A DNA stretch of 38,084 nucleotides from Bacteroidota bacterium (GCA_024276375.1 JAJRXG010000243.1:1-38084); one strand, 5' to 3'; positions 9,279 through 21,376 are shown, counted from the stretch's first letter. Numbers and translations: made by a program. The notes: a model not told the origin generated them from the letters alone.

Positions 9279-10115
9279 ATGTCGCCTCAAATCTATTGCT
9301 ATGGTCTTTGCTTACTTTTGCAAACCCTATATCACAATGTGAGTAGTGGACAGGAGAGAAAGATATCATTGTTTTTTGATACGGACCAAGATCGAGTCAC
9401 CGCAGCTCATATGGAGCATATCGGCCAAGTGTTGTCGGACACAGATTCTGTAGAACAATGGATAATAGAAGTAGTAGGCTATGCCGATCATCGGGGTGAG
9501 GACTCGTATAATATGGCACTATCTGCAAGAAGAGCGCAGGCCATTGCTGCATATCTCCAATCCGAGTATGGTGATCGGATCGACCGAATGCATACGCGAG
9601 CCGGAGGAGAAATGCCGGGATCATCAGACTTGTCAATGTACAGAAGGGTGGATGTAACGTTTATTTCTGCGATTCACCATATGAGATTGAAAGGCATCTT
9701 AGCACCGGGCGAAATCCCTCTGGAAGAATTGAAATCAGGAAGTTTGCTGCATATCAAAAATCTAAATTTCCGCCCGGGAAGACATCTGTTACTTCCCCAA
9801 TCCATACCACATTTAAAAGATTTGGAGACGTTTCTAAAAGCCAATCCAAGCATCCATATGGAGATACAAGGCCATGTCTGTTGTCCGGATCAAATCGAGG
9901 ATGCCGAAGACGGATACAACGTCGATACGAAGAAGTATAACCTCTCGGTTTCAAGGGCAGAAAATATATACCACTATCTCGTCAGATCGGGGATCGATTC
10001 GTTGCGTTTGAGCTATCGTGGATTTGGTTCTACACAACCATTGATCTATCCCGAACTTTCAGAGGACGACAAAGTGCAAAACCGTAGAGTGGAACTATTG
10101 ATTACGAAGATATAG
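9279..10115 (+). CDS. OmpA-family protein with two OmpA/MotB-like domains
   Basis: VVGYADHRGEDSYNMALSARRAQAIAAYL and IQGHVCC…NLSVSRAENIYHYLVRSGIDSLRLSYRGFGSTQP…NRRVELLI. Confidence 0.85.
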   Translation: MSPQIYCYGLCLLLQTLYHNVSSGQERKISLFFDTDQDRVTAAHMEHIGQVLSDTDSVEQWIIEVVGYADHRGEDSYNMALSARRAQAIAAYLQSEYGDRIDRMHTRAGGEMPGSSDLSMYRRVDVTFISAIHHMRLKGILAPGEIPLEELKSGSLLHIKNLNFRPGRHLLLPQSIPHLKDLETFLKANPSIHMEIQGHVCCPDQIEDAEDGYNVDTKKYNLSVSRAENIYHYLVRSGIDSLRLSYRGFGSTQPLIYPELSEDDKVQNRRVELLITKI

Positions 10116-11624
10116 TCAGTACTCCTTGTCAAAGGTATAACCGAATAAAGACAATGTAACTTGATTTTTACCATCCAAGTCAAAATCCACCAAAAACCCA
10201 TTTTCAAAATCGGCATATTCTTCAACTACTCCCCAGAAGGTATTGTAGTGCCAGTGCTCGAGGAGGACATGCCGGTCTGAGCGGGTTGTGATCCTCATAC
10301 CTTCTTTATACATTTCTACGGTCAGCGACCCTAAAAACTTATTGGTATAAGTACCGGTGTACTTTTCCAATGGCAATGAAGGATGTGTATCCGCGATGCG
10401 TTGCGCTTTTAGTGCCTTGTAGCGATCGATACTATTCTGCTTACGTTTGTCATAAAGAGCTTTGATATCCACACTCCAATCTCGATCATTCATCCCGAGA
10501 AGGCTGTCAAAAACTCTGTACATTATCGCATGACGGACTTCGGCGCCACCGAGATTGCCGGTGATATATACTCCGATGTGATGTTGTGGCATCAATCCGG
10601 CGATCGCTACCGCACCATTGAGACTGCCCGTATGAAAGATCAACTTCTCTCCATTATAATCATGCATAAACCAGCCTAATCCATAAGCCGTAAAGTACGG
10701 ATGAGTAAGACTGACACTGGGATAAAACTGACTCTTTGGTATGACTATCTGAGGAGAAGTAATCATCTCATATTGTGCTTTGGAGATAAGGCGTCGTCCT
10801 TTGTATATAGCACTATCGGCCATAAAGCTCAACCAATGGGCAATATCAGCACTACATGTCCACGCAGATCCTGCAGCAGCTATACTGTCTGCGGCAGAAT
10901 CGATTATTTCAATCACCTTTCCATCTTTGAGTGCATGGGGATGAACTCTATTGTCACTTTGGTAAGCACATACCTGCCTCGGGCAACTATGGATCATGTC
11001 CAGCGGTTCAAATATTCGTTTTCGGATGAAGGTCTCCCAGGGCATTTCGCTGAGACGTTCGATCACCAAACCCGCAGTTACATACATGATATTCTGATAT
11101 CGATATCCGCTTCTAAGACTATATTGAAGTGGTGCATACTCCATACGTCGGACGATTTGCTCCGGGGAGTAATCCCACATTGTCCATAGGAGATCTGTAC
11201 CGCCAAGTCCTGTATTATGCGTAAACAGATCCTTGATCTTTAGCTCATTGGTGACATATGGATCTTCCAATTTGAAGTAGGGGAGATGATCGATGACGCG
11301 ATCCGACCACTTGACCTTGCCTTCGTCCACGAGCATGGCCATTGCAACTGCTGTCAACGCCTTGGTGGTAGATGCCATGACAAACAATGTGTTGGTATCA
11401 ACAGGACGTGTATCATTGACACCTAGATGACCGTACCCTTTGGATAGCAAAACAGCCCCATCCTTAACAATAGTAACAGACATTCCAGGCACTTGGTATA
11501 AGATTCGCGATGACTCAATGTAGTCATCCAATTGCTGGATCCCCGAGGTGTGTTGACCCTTTAAAAGAATAGGGCTGCTAGCAATGAAGATGGCGCAGGT
11601 AAATAAAATCTGTTGAATGGACAT
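10116..11624 (-). CDS. Serine hydrolase, beta-lactamase (class C/PBP4*) family, secreted
   Basis: Signal peptide; SxxK in VMASTTKALTAVAMAM; YRYQNIMY; C-terminal DUF3471-like extension. Confidence 0.88.
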   Translation of the reverse strand: MSIQQILFTCAIFIASSPILLKGQHTSGIQQLDDYIESSRILYQVPGMSVTIVKDGAVLLSKGYGHLGVNDTRPVDTNTLFVMASTTKALTAVAMAMLVDEGKVKWSDRVIDHLPYFKLEDPYVTNELKIKDLFTHNTGLGGTDLLWTMWDYSPEQIVRRMEYAPLQYSLRSGYRYQNIMYVTAGLVIERLSEMPWETFIRKRIFEPLDMIHSCPRQVCAYQSDNRVHPHALKDGKVIEIIDSAADSIAAAGSAWTCSADIAHWLSFMADSAIYKGRRLISKAQYEMITSPQIVIPKSQFYPSVSLTHPYFTAYGLGWFMHDYNGEKLIFHTGSLNGAVAIAGLMPQHHIGVYITGNLGGAEVRHAIMYRVFDSLLGMNDRDWSVDIKALYDKRKQNSIDRYKALKAQRIADTHPSLPLEKYTGTYTNKFLGSLTVEMYKEGMRITTRSDRHVLLEHWHYNTFWGVVEEYADFENGFLVDFDLDGKNQVTLSLFGYTFDKEY

Positions 11625-11867
11625 AGGTCAAAGGCAGTTATGGAGAAACAAAATGAGTTTTATCTTATTGCTTGTGTTTTATATGAGGTCCACAAAGATA
11701 CCCAAATTGCCATAGTTAAATCGTACCTATGGTTTTGTGATCGAAGTACTATATACCTACTTAAAAGCAACTAAATTGCTTGTGATTTGTACTGTATTGT
11801 GACGAGAGAAATATAGGACATGTACTCCATTCAAAGGGAAGGGGAAACTATCTTTTCCTCCTTCTTT

Positions 11868-12029
11868 GTTACTATTCAGGAGGGGTGCTTTTGAGATAAA
11901 AAAAGGCAATTTTTTCGTCAGATGACGCTTATTTTTTGAGGCATAGCAGCGCTACGGCGAAAAAAATAGCGGAAATATGACGGGGAAAGTGTTTTTTATA
12001 GCCGAAATGACGCCTACCTGAATAGTAAC
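11868..12029. repeat. 162-bp imperfect palindromic intergenic element (REP/MITE-like)
   Basis: Ends GTTACTATTCAGGAGG / CCTACCTGAATAGTAAC are inverted; nested inverted segments CGTCAgatgaCGCTtATTTTTTgaGGcaTAG–CAGCG–CTAcGGcgAAAAAAATAGCGgaaatatgACG. Confidence 0.8.
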
Positions 12030-12134
12030 CTTTCTTTTAATAAAATCATATATCTCCTTATTTGCTTTTCGAAAAAGTTGCATTTGTTACTTGAATCTAA
12101 ACACCAAAAAAACAAATCCTCAACAATTGTAAAA

Positions 12135-13511
12135 TCAGATTTTATCCAATTTGACAGTAAAATGTCGCATGATGGGAGCTTCCCAGACAATCCGATAACC
12201 ACTTTTGGCCTCATGACGGGTATCATAGATGCGTTTTAGAGCAGCAGCTAGATATTCCATATGGTTGTGTGTGTAAGTTCTTCTTGGTATGGCAAGTCGT
12301 ACTAACTCTAGTTCAGGGTATCGGTTTTCTCTTGTGACGGGATCTCTATCCGCTAGGATGGTACCTATTTCTACGCTGCGTATCCCGGCTATAATGTATA
12401 GTTCGATGGCGAGAGATTGCGCACGAAACTCTTCCTTGGGAATCGTCGGTACAAACTTGTTGGCATCGAGATATACAGCGTGTCCGCCAATAGGTTTCTG
12501 TACAGGAACTCCAAATTCGGCCATTTTCTCACCCAGATATTGCACTTGAGTGATTCTGCTGGCGAGATAATCATAGTCAAGTGCTTCGTAGAGTCCTACT
12601 GCCAATGCACCCATATCCCTGCCACTCATACCTCCGTAAGTGACAAAGCCTTCATACATAATGTTGAAGGTGACTGCATTGTTATAAATATCTTCGTCAT
12701 TTAGTGCTATGATTCCTCCCATGTTGACCAATCCATCTTTTTTGGCACTCATTGTCATGCCATCACCATAAGAGTACATTTCACGAGCAATCTCCTGAAT
12801 AGTTTTGTCTTTATAACCGTCCTCTCGTCCTTTTATAAAAAAGCAATTCTCGGCATACCTTGCGGCATCAAATATCACTTTGATACCGTGTCGCCTGCAC
12901 AATGCAGATACGGCCTTTATATTTTGCATTGATACCGGCTGTCCTCCGGCTGTATTGCATGTGACTGTAATGATCAAAAATGGAATCTTGTCGATGGGGT
13001 TATTGTCTATGACCGATTGTAGTTTTTTAAGGTCAATATTGCCCTTAAATGGATGATAGACATCAGTGTCGTAGGCTTCATCTATCGTACAGTCAATCGC
13101 TTGACCCTTGCGAAATTCAATATGCCCTTTGGTGGTATCAAAATGTGAATTGCCCGGAATGATGTCACCTTCTTTTACCATGGCGGAGAAGAGAACATTT
13201 TCCGCAGCTCGTCCTTGATGTGAAGGAATAAAGTACTTGTATCCCGTTATGTCTTTAACAGCATTATCGAGTTTTTGAAATGATCGCGAACCCGCGTAGC
13301 TCTCATCTCCAAGCATAACCTCCGCCCACTGTCGATCACTCATAGCTCCAGTCCCCGAATCCGTCAATAGGTCAATATACACCTGATCCGACTTTAGGTT
13401 GAACAGGTTGTAGTGCGCTTCTTTTATCCATTTTTTCCTTTCTTCAATGGTTGATTGATAGATAGGTTCTACCATTTTGATGCGGTATGGCTCAGCGTAT
13501 GGAAGTTGCAT
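12135..13511 (-). CDS. tnaA: Tryptophanase / tyrosine phenol-lyase family, probably tryptophanase
   Basis: EPYRIKMVEPI, IDLLTDSGTGAMSD, DESYAGSRSFQKL, PSHQGRAAE, NTAGGQPVSMQNIKA, MTMSAKKDGLVNMGG, YEGFVTYGGMSGRDM, IPRRTYTHNHM, RHFTVKLDKI. Confidence 0.92.
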   Translation of the reverse strand: MQLPYAEPYRIKMVEPIYQSTIEERKKWIKEAHYNLFNLKSDQVYIDLLTDSGTGAMSDRQWAEVMLGDESYAGSRSFQKLDNAVKDITGYKYFIPSHQGRAAENVLFSAMVKEGDIIPGNSHFDTTKGHIEFRKGQAIDCTIDEAYDTDVYHPFKGNIDLKKLQSVIDNNPIDKIPFLIITVTCNTAGGQPVSMQNIKAVSALCRRHGIKVIFDAARYAENCFFIKGREDGYKDKTIQEIAREMYSYGDGMTMSAKKDGLVNMGGIIALNDEDIYNNAVTFNIMYEGFVTYGGMSGRDMGALAVGLYEALDYDYLASRITQVQYLGEKMAEFGVPVQKPIGGHAVYLDANKFVPTIPKEEFRAQSLAIELYIIAGIRSVEIGTILADRDPVTRENRYPELELVRLAIPRRTYTHNHMEYLAAALKRIYDTRHEAKSGYRIVWEAPIMRHFTVKLDKI

Positions 13512-13748
13512 AGTATGAGTTTATATCTTTTGATAGTTTAAAGTACACTAAGATAGATTTTATCGCGATTGTAGTATATGATCGGCATGGGTTTTTAGCA
13601 ATTGCATATATAGATTTCGGTTAGGATTTTTCCGCAATTCCAAAGAAGCTGGTTTTGGTATGTAACAGTGATTACCATCCGATTGGACAAAGTAGTATTT
13701 CTTTGAATGGTCATACATATTATTGTAACCAGTATTAACTTTATCGAG

Positions 13749-14219
13749 ATGAAAAATGCTATAGGTTTAGATCGAAAAAAAGCAAAACAATTGAGGAGCA
13801 AGTTGAATTTATTACTCGCCAATTACTCTATATTTTATCAGAATACGCGAGGATATCATTGGAATATCAGGGGAGACAATTTCTTTGAATTACATCTTAA
13901 ATTTGAAGAACTTTATAATGATCTCTTGATTAAAATTGACGAAATAGCTGAACGTATCTTAACCTTGGGAGGTAATCCCAAGCACAACTATACAAACTAT
14001 ATCAAGGTCGCAAAAATCAAAGAGAGTCCGGAGGTTTCCGAAGGGAAAAAGTCCGTTGCGGATATTTTAAATTCTCTCTCTACCATCATCAAATTGCAAC
14101 GCGAAATATTGATCCTTTCAGAGAAGTCTGTTGATGAAGGTACCAACGCGCTAATGAGTGATTATATCCGGGAACAAGAGAAGCTAGTATGGATGTATTC
14201 GGCATACCTCAATAAGTAA
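13749..14219 (+). CDS. dps: Dps/ferritin-like DNA-binding protein
   Basis: Start at ATG 13749; QNTRGYHWNIRGDNFFELHLKFEELYNDLLIKIDEIAERILTLGGNP has the Dps ferroxidase ligands. Confidence 0.9.
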   Translation: MKNAIGLDRKKAKQLRSKLNLLLANYSIFYQNTRGYHWNIRGDNFFELHLKFEELYNDLLIKIDEIAERILTLGGNPKHNYTNYIKVAKIKESPEVSEGKKSVADILNSLSTIIKLQREILILSEKSVDEGTNALMSDYIREQEKLVWMYSAYLNK

Positions 14220-14473
14220 TACAATTTCATATTGAATATTTGCCTTATTTTGAGTCTTATCTTTTGATTCATTTTATCGGTTATATCAGGTAGTGAGAAG
14301 AACAGCAATTGTAAGTAAAATTATTATATAGTTTGTCTCTTTTATCGATTATGACTATCCTTGATTGTTCTATAATTGTCAGATTCCGGAGTGGGCTCCG
14401 TATTAGATCGTTTGGCCGACGTACAGATATATGTATTAATAATTCATTTAAAGTTGACCGAAGCATTATGCCT

Positions 14474-14920
14474 TTAAAAAAGATCAAGCCATATTTCAGC
14501 TGCTTCAGTCGAATAAACAAATTGACCAGGGTGTATTAAGTCATAGATAGTTGAATCTTGAAATTTTTCTGACCATTGATAAAGTTCTCCAATAGCTGTC
14601 TCAATTTTCTTTCCGGTTTTTTCTGATGGATAACCAATGATTACTTTTATTTTTCCTTCGTTTATCACAAAAACAGTAGGGTCATGAACTAAATCGGTTA
14701 TATCTAGGGATCCGAGCCAATTGGTGTTTTCTACAACGAGGCAATATACGGTATCTCCTTTTGAAGTTATGGAATCCAGTCTTAAATTGCTATTCAAGGC
14801 CTTTTCTATATCATAGGCATTATGTGCAAGGATATATGATTTGAGCACTTCTTGAGGATCTTGATCCGAACAAGAAATGCATACTAATATACTAAGAATG
14901 AAACGAATAATATTTTTCAT
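14474..14920 (-). CDS. Hypothetical lipoprotein
   Basis: Start at MKNIIRFILSILVCISCSDQ (lipobox-like) within the 14962 ORF; no family recognised. Confidence 0.65.
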   Translation of the reverse strand: MKNIIRFILSILVCISCSDQDPQEVLKSYILAHNAYDIEKALNSNLRLDSITSKGDTVYCLVVENTNWLGSLDITDLVHDPTVFVINEGKIKVIIGYPSEKTGKKIETAIGELYQWSEKFQDSTIYDLIHPGQFVYSTEAAEIWLDLF

Positions 14921-15283
14921 AAACTCTTGGACTAAGGTCTTTCTTGGGTTTCTTCCTACCAATGGAACGGAAGCCTAAGACATCATCCCGATAGGGTATT
15001 AATTTGATATATATTGTGAGTACCGACAATGGCAACATTTTGTATGAATATACAAAATATTTCAATGAGTGAAAGCTTTTTGTGGTAAGAAAGAACGCTT
15101 ACAATCAACAGTTAGTCGCAAGGTTGTCTTGGGCGAGGATGGAAATGATGGAAGAGGGAGGGATGGGTGATTTCAATGCGAAATCAATGACACACCAATG
15201 TCTTGGAAGGTTGTATGAATTGTATATAAACCATCTCTTATCGAGCGAAGTACGAGTGAGTTCATAGCGAGAGTTATCTATTC

Positions 15284-15403
15284 ATGGAGCAACTGAAGTA
15301 TTTAATTTTCTTTCTAAATTTATGTAGTATGTCATTTATTTTTTCTCAAAATCAGAACAGAAAAATTTGCCGTACTTGTTTTGGGTCAAAAATTGCTGTT
15401 TGA
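15284..15403 (+). other. Possible 39-aa secreted-peptide ORF or gene remnant
   Basis: MEQLKYLIFFLNLCSMSFIFSQNQNRKICRTCFGSKIAV: signal-peptide-like N-terminus, then a stop. Confidence 0.25.
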
Positions 15404-15564
15404 TTTTTATAAGAAATTTTATCATAAGCTATTGATGGGTCACAATGACGCATGGATATAGGAGGAGATTTATAGCCTTCAAATCATGAAAGTTGAGCAC
15501 ATGTCGGTTATATCTCTTATCTCTATACAAGGGGCAAATCACCAATAGTAGATCTTCAAATGAA

Positions 15565-17706
<2,142 letters not shown>

Positions 17707-17964
17707 TCATTTGGAATCATATCTTATCTGATAGATCTTGTGTTCCCACGAGTGATCATCTGGCCGCTCGCTGTGTGTTTAGCACAATATCCCATCCGGA
17801 GATAGGGTCAATGCAGACCCTTTTGAATTAATGCTTTATTGGTTATATCCCAACTGGGTATGTAGTATCACTACTTTTCTTTAAGAAACTTCACATAATC
17901 TTGTGACATGCTTTTGAGTATTAAAATCTTATCATTTTGCTTTTGTGACAATATCCATTATTCT

Positions 17965-18011
17965 GTTGAGAAAGTTATAAATTGGTACCACCGCACTAAC
18001 TGTATATATTC
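17965..18011 (+). promoter_or_regulatory. Putative Bacteroidota-type promoter upstream of the cyclase gene
   Basis: TTG-N20-TATATTCG (resembles TTTG/TAnnTTTG, one mismatch at the -7 box) shortly before ATG 18039. Confidence 0.35.
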
Positions 18012-18038
18012 GTTCAGTTATCTTGGCATTCGCATTTT

Positions 18039-20078
18039 ATGAATATATTTTCTATCAAGAATCTTCTTTCCAAGTTTTATCTTGCTTTGATATGCTTGGC
18101 AATGTGCAACGTGCTCTTCCCGGCATCCGATGCACAAAGTAAGATAGATTCGCTTCGCCAGATATATGAGCAGCAGGACATTGATTCCTTGAGATATAAA
18201 TCCCTTCGACTATATGAAAAGGCGGTAAGAAGAAGTGATCGAGTGGCTGCACTGCCGCTTATGAAGGAGCGTGTTCGCCTAGCTCAGATGGTTGACAATA
18301 GTGATTGGGTCATCAAGTCACTGCTCACACTGGGCAATAATTTTATGTATTTGTCAGAGCCCGATTCTGCTCGTATTGTTTTGGATGAGGCAGTTGTGCT
18401 TTCTAGAAAAATCGGCGTTCTGAACCTTCTCAGTGCCGGACTCAATAGTAGCGCAACACTCTATCAACGCGAAAATGATTATGAACACGCCATCGAAGCA
18501 TACCATGAGGTTATTGTAATAAGTGATTCGCTGGGGGATTATGTCAACCAACTGGTAGGGTATGGCAATCTGAGTGTCATTCTTATGGAACAAGGCAATT
18601 ATGAGCGCGCACTAGAGCACTTGCTGAAGACGGAAGACCTTTATACCGATTTGCTAAAAAAGAAGGATGACAGTTTAGCAGAGTTTGAGAGTTTTTTAAC
18701 GGCGACTTTTCAGAACATAGCCATGTGTTATTCGGAATTGGGGAATATAGATTTGGCATCCTCTTATTTTGAAAAAGCCAAATCTTTTATTCCAAAAATT
18801 AAAGATGCCTACTCTTCAACCTACTATAGTGCATTTATAAAACATGGTATTGTATCAATTGAAATCGACAAATGTATAGATCGGGGCAATTGCAACAGGA
18901 CAAGATGGAATGAACTATTGGAAGAAGCACAGGAATCCTTGAACGGATTTCTGGAGATCGAGTATGAGCGGGGCATTGCTATGAGTCTTTTGGATATTGG
19001 AAAGGTCTTGAATGGTATAGGAGATTACCGATCGGCTAAGGATACCCTCGCCAATGTCTTGAATCTCTCATTGCAATTAAATTATAAAGAATTGGTCAAA
19101 GATTGTTATCGGGCACTCTCGGACAATGCAGAAAGTTTGGGCTCTTTTCGAAAAGCCAACGAGTATTTAAAGCAATGGACGCTGTACAGAGACTCTATAC
19201 GCAATGAAGAGCGCGATAAGTTTACTCAGCAAAAAGAGATAGAACTTGAGACTTTTCAAAAGGAGAATGAGATTTTGCAATTGCAAGTGGAGGCTGAGGC
19301 ACAGTCGAGACGTCAAGCGATACAGTTGTTTGCCTTTCTGATATTACTGATCTCTATTATTGCTGGCGCATATATATTATATACGCGTTATAAATTGAAA
19401 AAGGAACGTGAGATTGCAGCTTTTGAACGCGCCGTCAACCAGGCGATGTCGCGATTTGTACCGATGGCATTTATTAGAGCTATCGGGCGCGAGGCCATCA
19501 CTGAAGTAGAGTTGGGAGATCAAGTAGAGAAGGAAGTGACAGTTGTATTTACGGATATACGGGATTTTACAACGATCTCAGAAGGGATGGAGCCTGCGGA
19601 AAATTTCAATTTTGTCAAGGACTATGCTGCTCGTATGGGGCCCATCATTGAGGCCAACGGGGGATTTGTCAATCAGTACCTCGGCGATGGTATTATGGCG
19701 ATTTTTGAACGCAGTCCCAACGATGCGCTCAATGCCTGCATTGCCATGCAAAAAGAGATTGAAGATTATAATGAGACCTTAATAGCCAAGGGGCAAAAAG
19801 GGATAAGAGTGGGGATGGGCATGCATACAGGGCCGCTCATTATGGGTATAATAGGAGATCAGATACGGAGAGATGCGACGATTATATCTGATACTGTCAA
19901 CTCTGCTTCGCGTATTGAGAGTACGACTAAGATGTATCAACACAACATCCTATTGAGTGGGGCATCTTATGATCGACTCGAGGGTCAAGGGCAGTATGAC
20001 TTAGTCTTGATGGGAGATATCATGGTCAAAGGAAAAACCAGATCCGTGGAGGTATATGCTTGTCTTTACGAAAATTAG
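18039..20078 (+). CDS. TPR-repeat sensor with transmembrane helix and class III adenylate/guanylate cyclase domain
   Basis: Signal peptide, multiple TPRs, TM (AIQLFAFLILLISIIAGAYIL), cyclase domain with VVFTDIRDFTTISEGM, NQYLGDGIMAIFE, DTVNSASRIES. Confidence 0.93.
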   Translation: MNIFSIKNLLSKFYLALICLAMCNVLFPASDAQSKIDSLRQIYEQQDIDSLRYKSLRLYEKAVRRSDRVAALPLMKERVRLAQMVDNSDWVIKSLLTLGNNFMYLSEPDSARIVLDEAVVLSRKIGVLNLLSAGLNSSATLYQRENDYEHAIEAYHEVIVISDSLGDYVNQLVGYGNLSVILMEQGNYERALEHLLKTEDLYTDLLKKKDDSLAEFESFLTATFQNIAMCYSELGNIDLASSYFEKAKSFIPKIKDAYSSTYYSAFIKHGIVSIEIDKCIDRGNCNRTRWNELLEEAQESLNGFLEIEYERGIAMSLLDIGKVLNGIGDYRSAKDTLANVLNLSLQLNYKELVKDCYRALSDNAESLGSFRKANEYLKQWTLYRDSIRNEERDKFTQQKEIELETFQKENEILQLQVEAEAQSRRQAIQLFAFLILLISIIAGAYILYTRYKLKKEREIAAFERAVNQAMSRFVPMAFIRAIGREAITEVELGDQVEKEVTVVFTDIRDFTTISEGMEPAENFNFVKDYAARMGPIIEANGGFVNQYLGDGIMAIFERSPNDALNACIAMQKEIEDYNETLIAKGQKGIRVGMGMHTGPLIMGIIGDQIRRDATIISDTVNSASRIESTTKMYQHNILLSGASYDRLEGQGQYDLVLMGDIMVKGKTRSVEVYACLYEN

Positions 20079-20140
20079 CTTATTTTTCAATTTTCCTAAA
20101 GCAAAATTGGCTACATTTACACCCTAAGAATGTTGATCCG

Positions 20141-20761
20141 ATGAGAAAGAGTATTGTCCTTCCCCTGTTGTTGATGATGTCCATTGAGTTGTTTGCCGGT
20201 GGCAGACCTGTACAGATCATCCGGTGTGTAGATCGAAATCAAGTCAATAATCTCAATAGAGTAGCTGCGTTTATGGCTTCAGATACTACGGATCATTTTT
20301 GTTATCCCGGATTATTGACTGTTGTAGAACCGGCAGGAGGGTATTGTGGATCTGCCAACAACGCCAATACCATCTTTACCATATCTATAACCGCAGATAC
20401 CTTGTTGCCCAATGATGCATTGACCATCAATAGTCTGACCAATATTATGTTGACAGATCAAACAGATTCTCTCTCGGGAACGATTGATTTCACAACGACG
20501 GATGTACGTCTTGCTTTTACGGCAGATGGGACGGCCACGGTCGAAATTGACTTTACGAGAGATCCTTATCAAGAGTCCATAATTGAATTTCGCAATGCGG
20601 TTTTGGATGCCTCTGGAACTAAGATATTGCGCATACCTGCATGTACCACTATTGGATCTACCATACCGACTATGGGACAATGGGGATTGATTAGCTTGGG
20701 ATTGCTACTATTGATCTTTGGGATCAGTGCTGTACGGCAGAGCCATCTTGTAGCATTATAA
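20141..20761 (+). CDS. Secreted protein with C-terminal IPTL-CTERM sorting signal
   Basis: Start at MRKSIVLPLLLMMSIELFAGG; C-terminus IPTMGQWGLISLGLLLLIFGISAVRQSHL matches the IPTL-CTERM pattern (IPT-x2-QWG, TM, basic tail). Confidence 0.85.
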   Translation: MRKSIVLPLLLMMSIELFAGGRPVQIIRCVDRNQVNNLNRVAAFMASDTTDHFCYPGLLTVVEPAGGYCGSANNANTIFTISITADTLLPNDALTINSLTNIMLTDQTDSLSGTIDFTTTDVRLAFTADGTATVEIDFTRDPYQESIIEFRNAVLDASGTKILRIPACTTIGSTIPTMGQWGLISLGLLLLIFGISAVRQSHLVAL

Positions 20762-21002
20762 GCGGATTGGTAAAATATCGTTGGTACTCCAACATAGAAG
20801 TCAATACTGGGATTTCATAATGACATTTGCGGTCAAAGACATGATTGTTGTCCCAAGACGATATTGTGTATGGTTGTTTTGCCTTGAAGCAGAAGAACCA
20901 AATGTTCAAGTTGCTTTAAAAGCTTTCCACAAGCAGGCACCCGCGTCCGCGTAGAGCAACATGGCACGCCCGCACTTGTAAACGGGCTTTCATCCTTGTA
21001 GA

Positions 21003-21132
21003 GAGTTTTGTCACAATTATTGATGGCCATCGCCCCTCCGGCATCCGCGCGCGTCAATAATGTGCGCCAAAACAGGGTGTGGTATTATTGCTGATCTTGG
21101 GTTAAAACCCAAGGCAAAAGGTATGAAGCTCC
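21003..21132. repeat. Intergenic hairpin-rich direct repeat, copy A
   Basis: GAGTTTTGTCACAATTATTGATGGCCATCGCC…GTCAATAATGTGCGCCAAAACAGGGTGTGGTATTATTGCTGATCTTGGGTTAAAACCCAAGGCAAAAGGTATG repeated at 21211. Confidence 0.9.
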
Positions 21133-21210
21133 TGCGGAGCTATAGCAATAGGATGAAGGTGTCGGACTTATTTACCACGAGCATTTTTAATAATTGCCCC
21201 TCCGGCTACG

Positions 21211-21340
21211 GAGTTTTGTCACAATTATTGATGGCCATTGCCACTCCGGCTTCGGAGCGCGTCAATAATGTGCGCCAAAACAGGGTGTGGTATTATTGCT
21301 GACCTTGGGTTAAAACCCAAGGCAAAAGGTATGGCGCTCC
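21211..21340. repeat. Intergenic hairpin-rich direct repeat, copy B
   Basis: Near-identical to 21003-21132; contains CCTTGGGTT-AA-AACCCAAGG (21303-21322) and ATTATTGA…CTCCGgcttCGGAG…TCAATAAT nested hairpin. Confidence 0.9.
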
Positions 21341-21345
21341 TTTAG

Positions 21346-21376
21346 ATATGGCTCAATTGTATGGATAGAGCCATAT
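21346..21376. repeat. Inverted repeat ATATGGCTC…GAGCCATAT
   Basis: Perfect 9-bp arms (21346-21354, 21368-21376) with 13-nt loop, between the repeat array and the end of the Gfo/Idh/MocA gene. Confidence 0.6.

Noticed and set aside
10701-11189. 162-aa plus-strand ORF antisense to the beta-lactamase-like gene
   Set aside because: Fully inside a strongly supported minus-strand CDS; protein shows no family features. The same applies to the other antisense ORFs (e.g. 7706-8176, 8365-8763, 15934-16383, 24461-24841, 31129-31515).
14281-14539. Overlapping small ORFs 14281-14520(-) and 14333-14539(+)
   Set aside because: Mutually overlapping, short, with no recognisable motif; treated as non-coding.
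15082-15267. 61-aa plus-strand ORF
   Set aside because: No start context or family similarity recognised; composition not convincing.
21003-21340. CRISPR-like repeats
   Set aside because: Only two long (~130 bp) repeats with internal hairpins, no regular short repeats or spacers, no cas genes.
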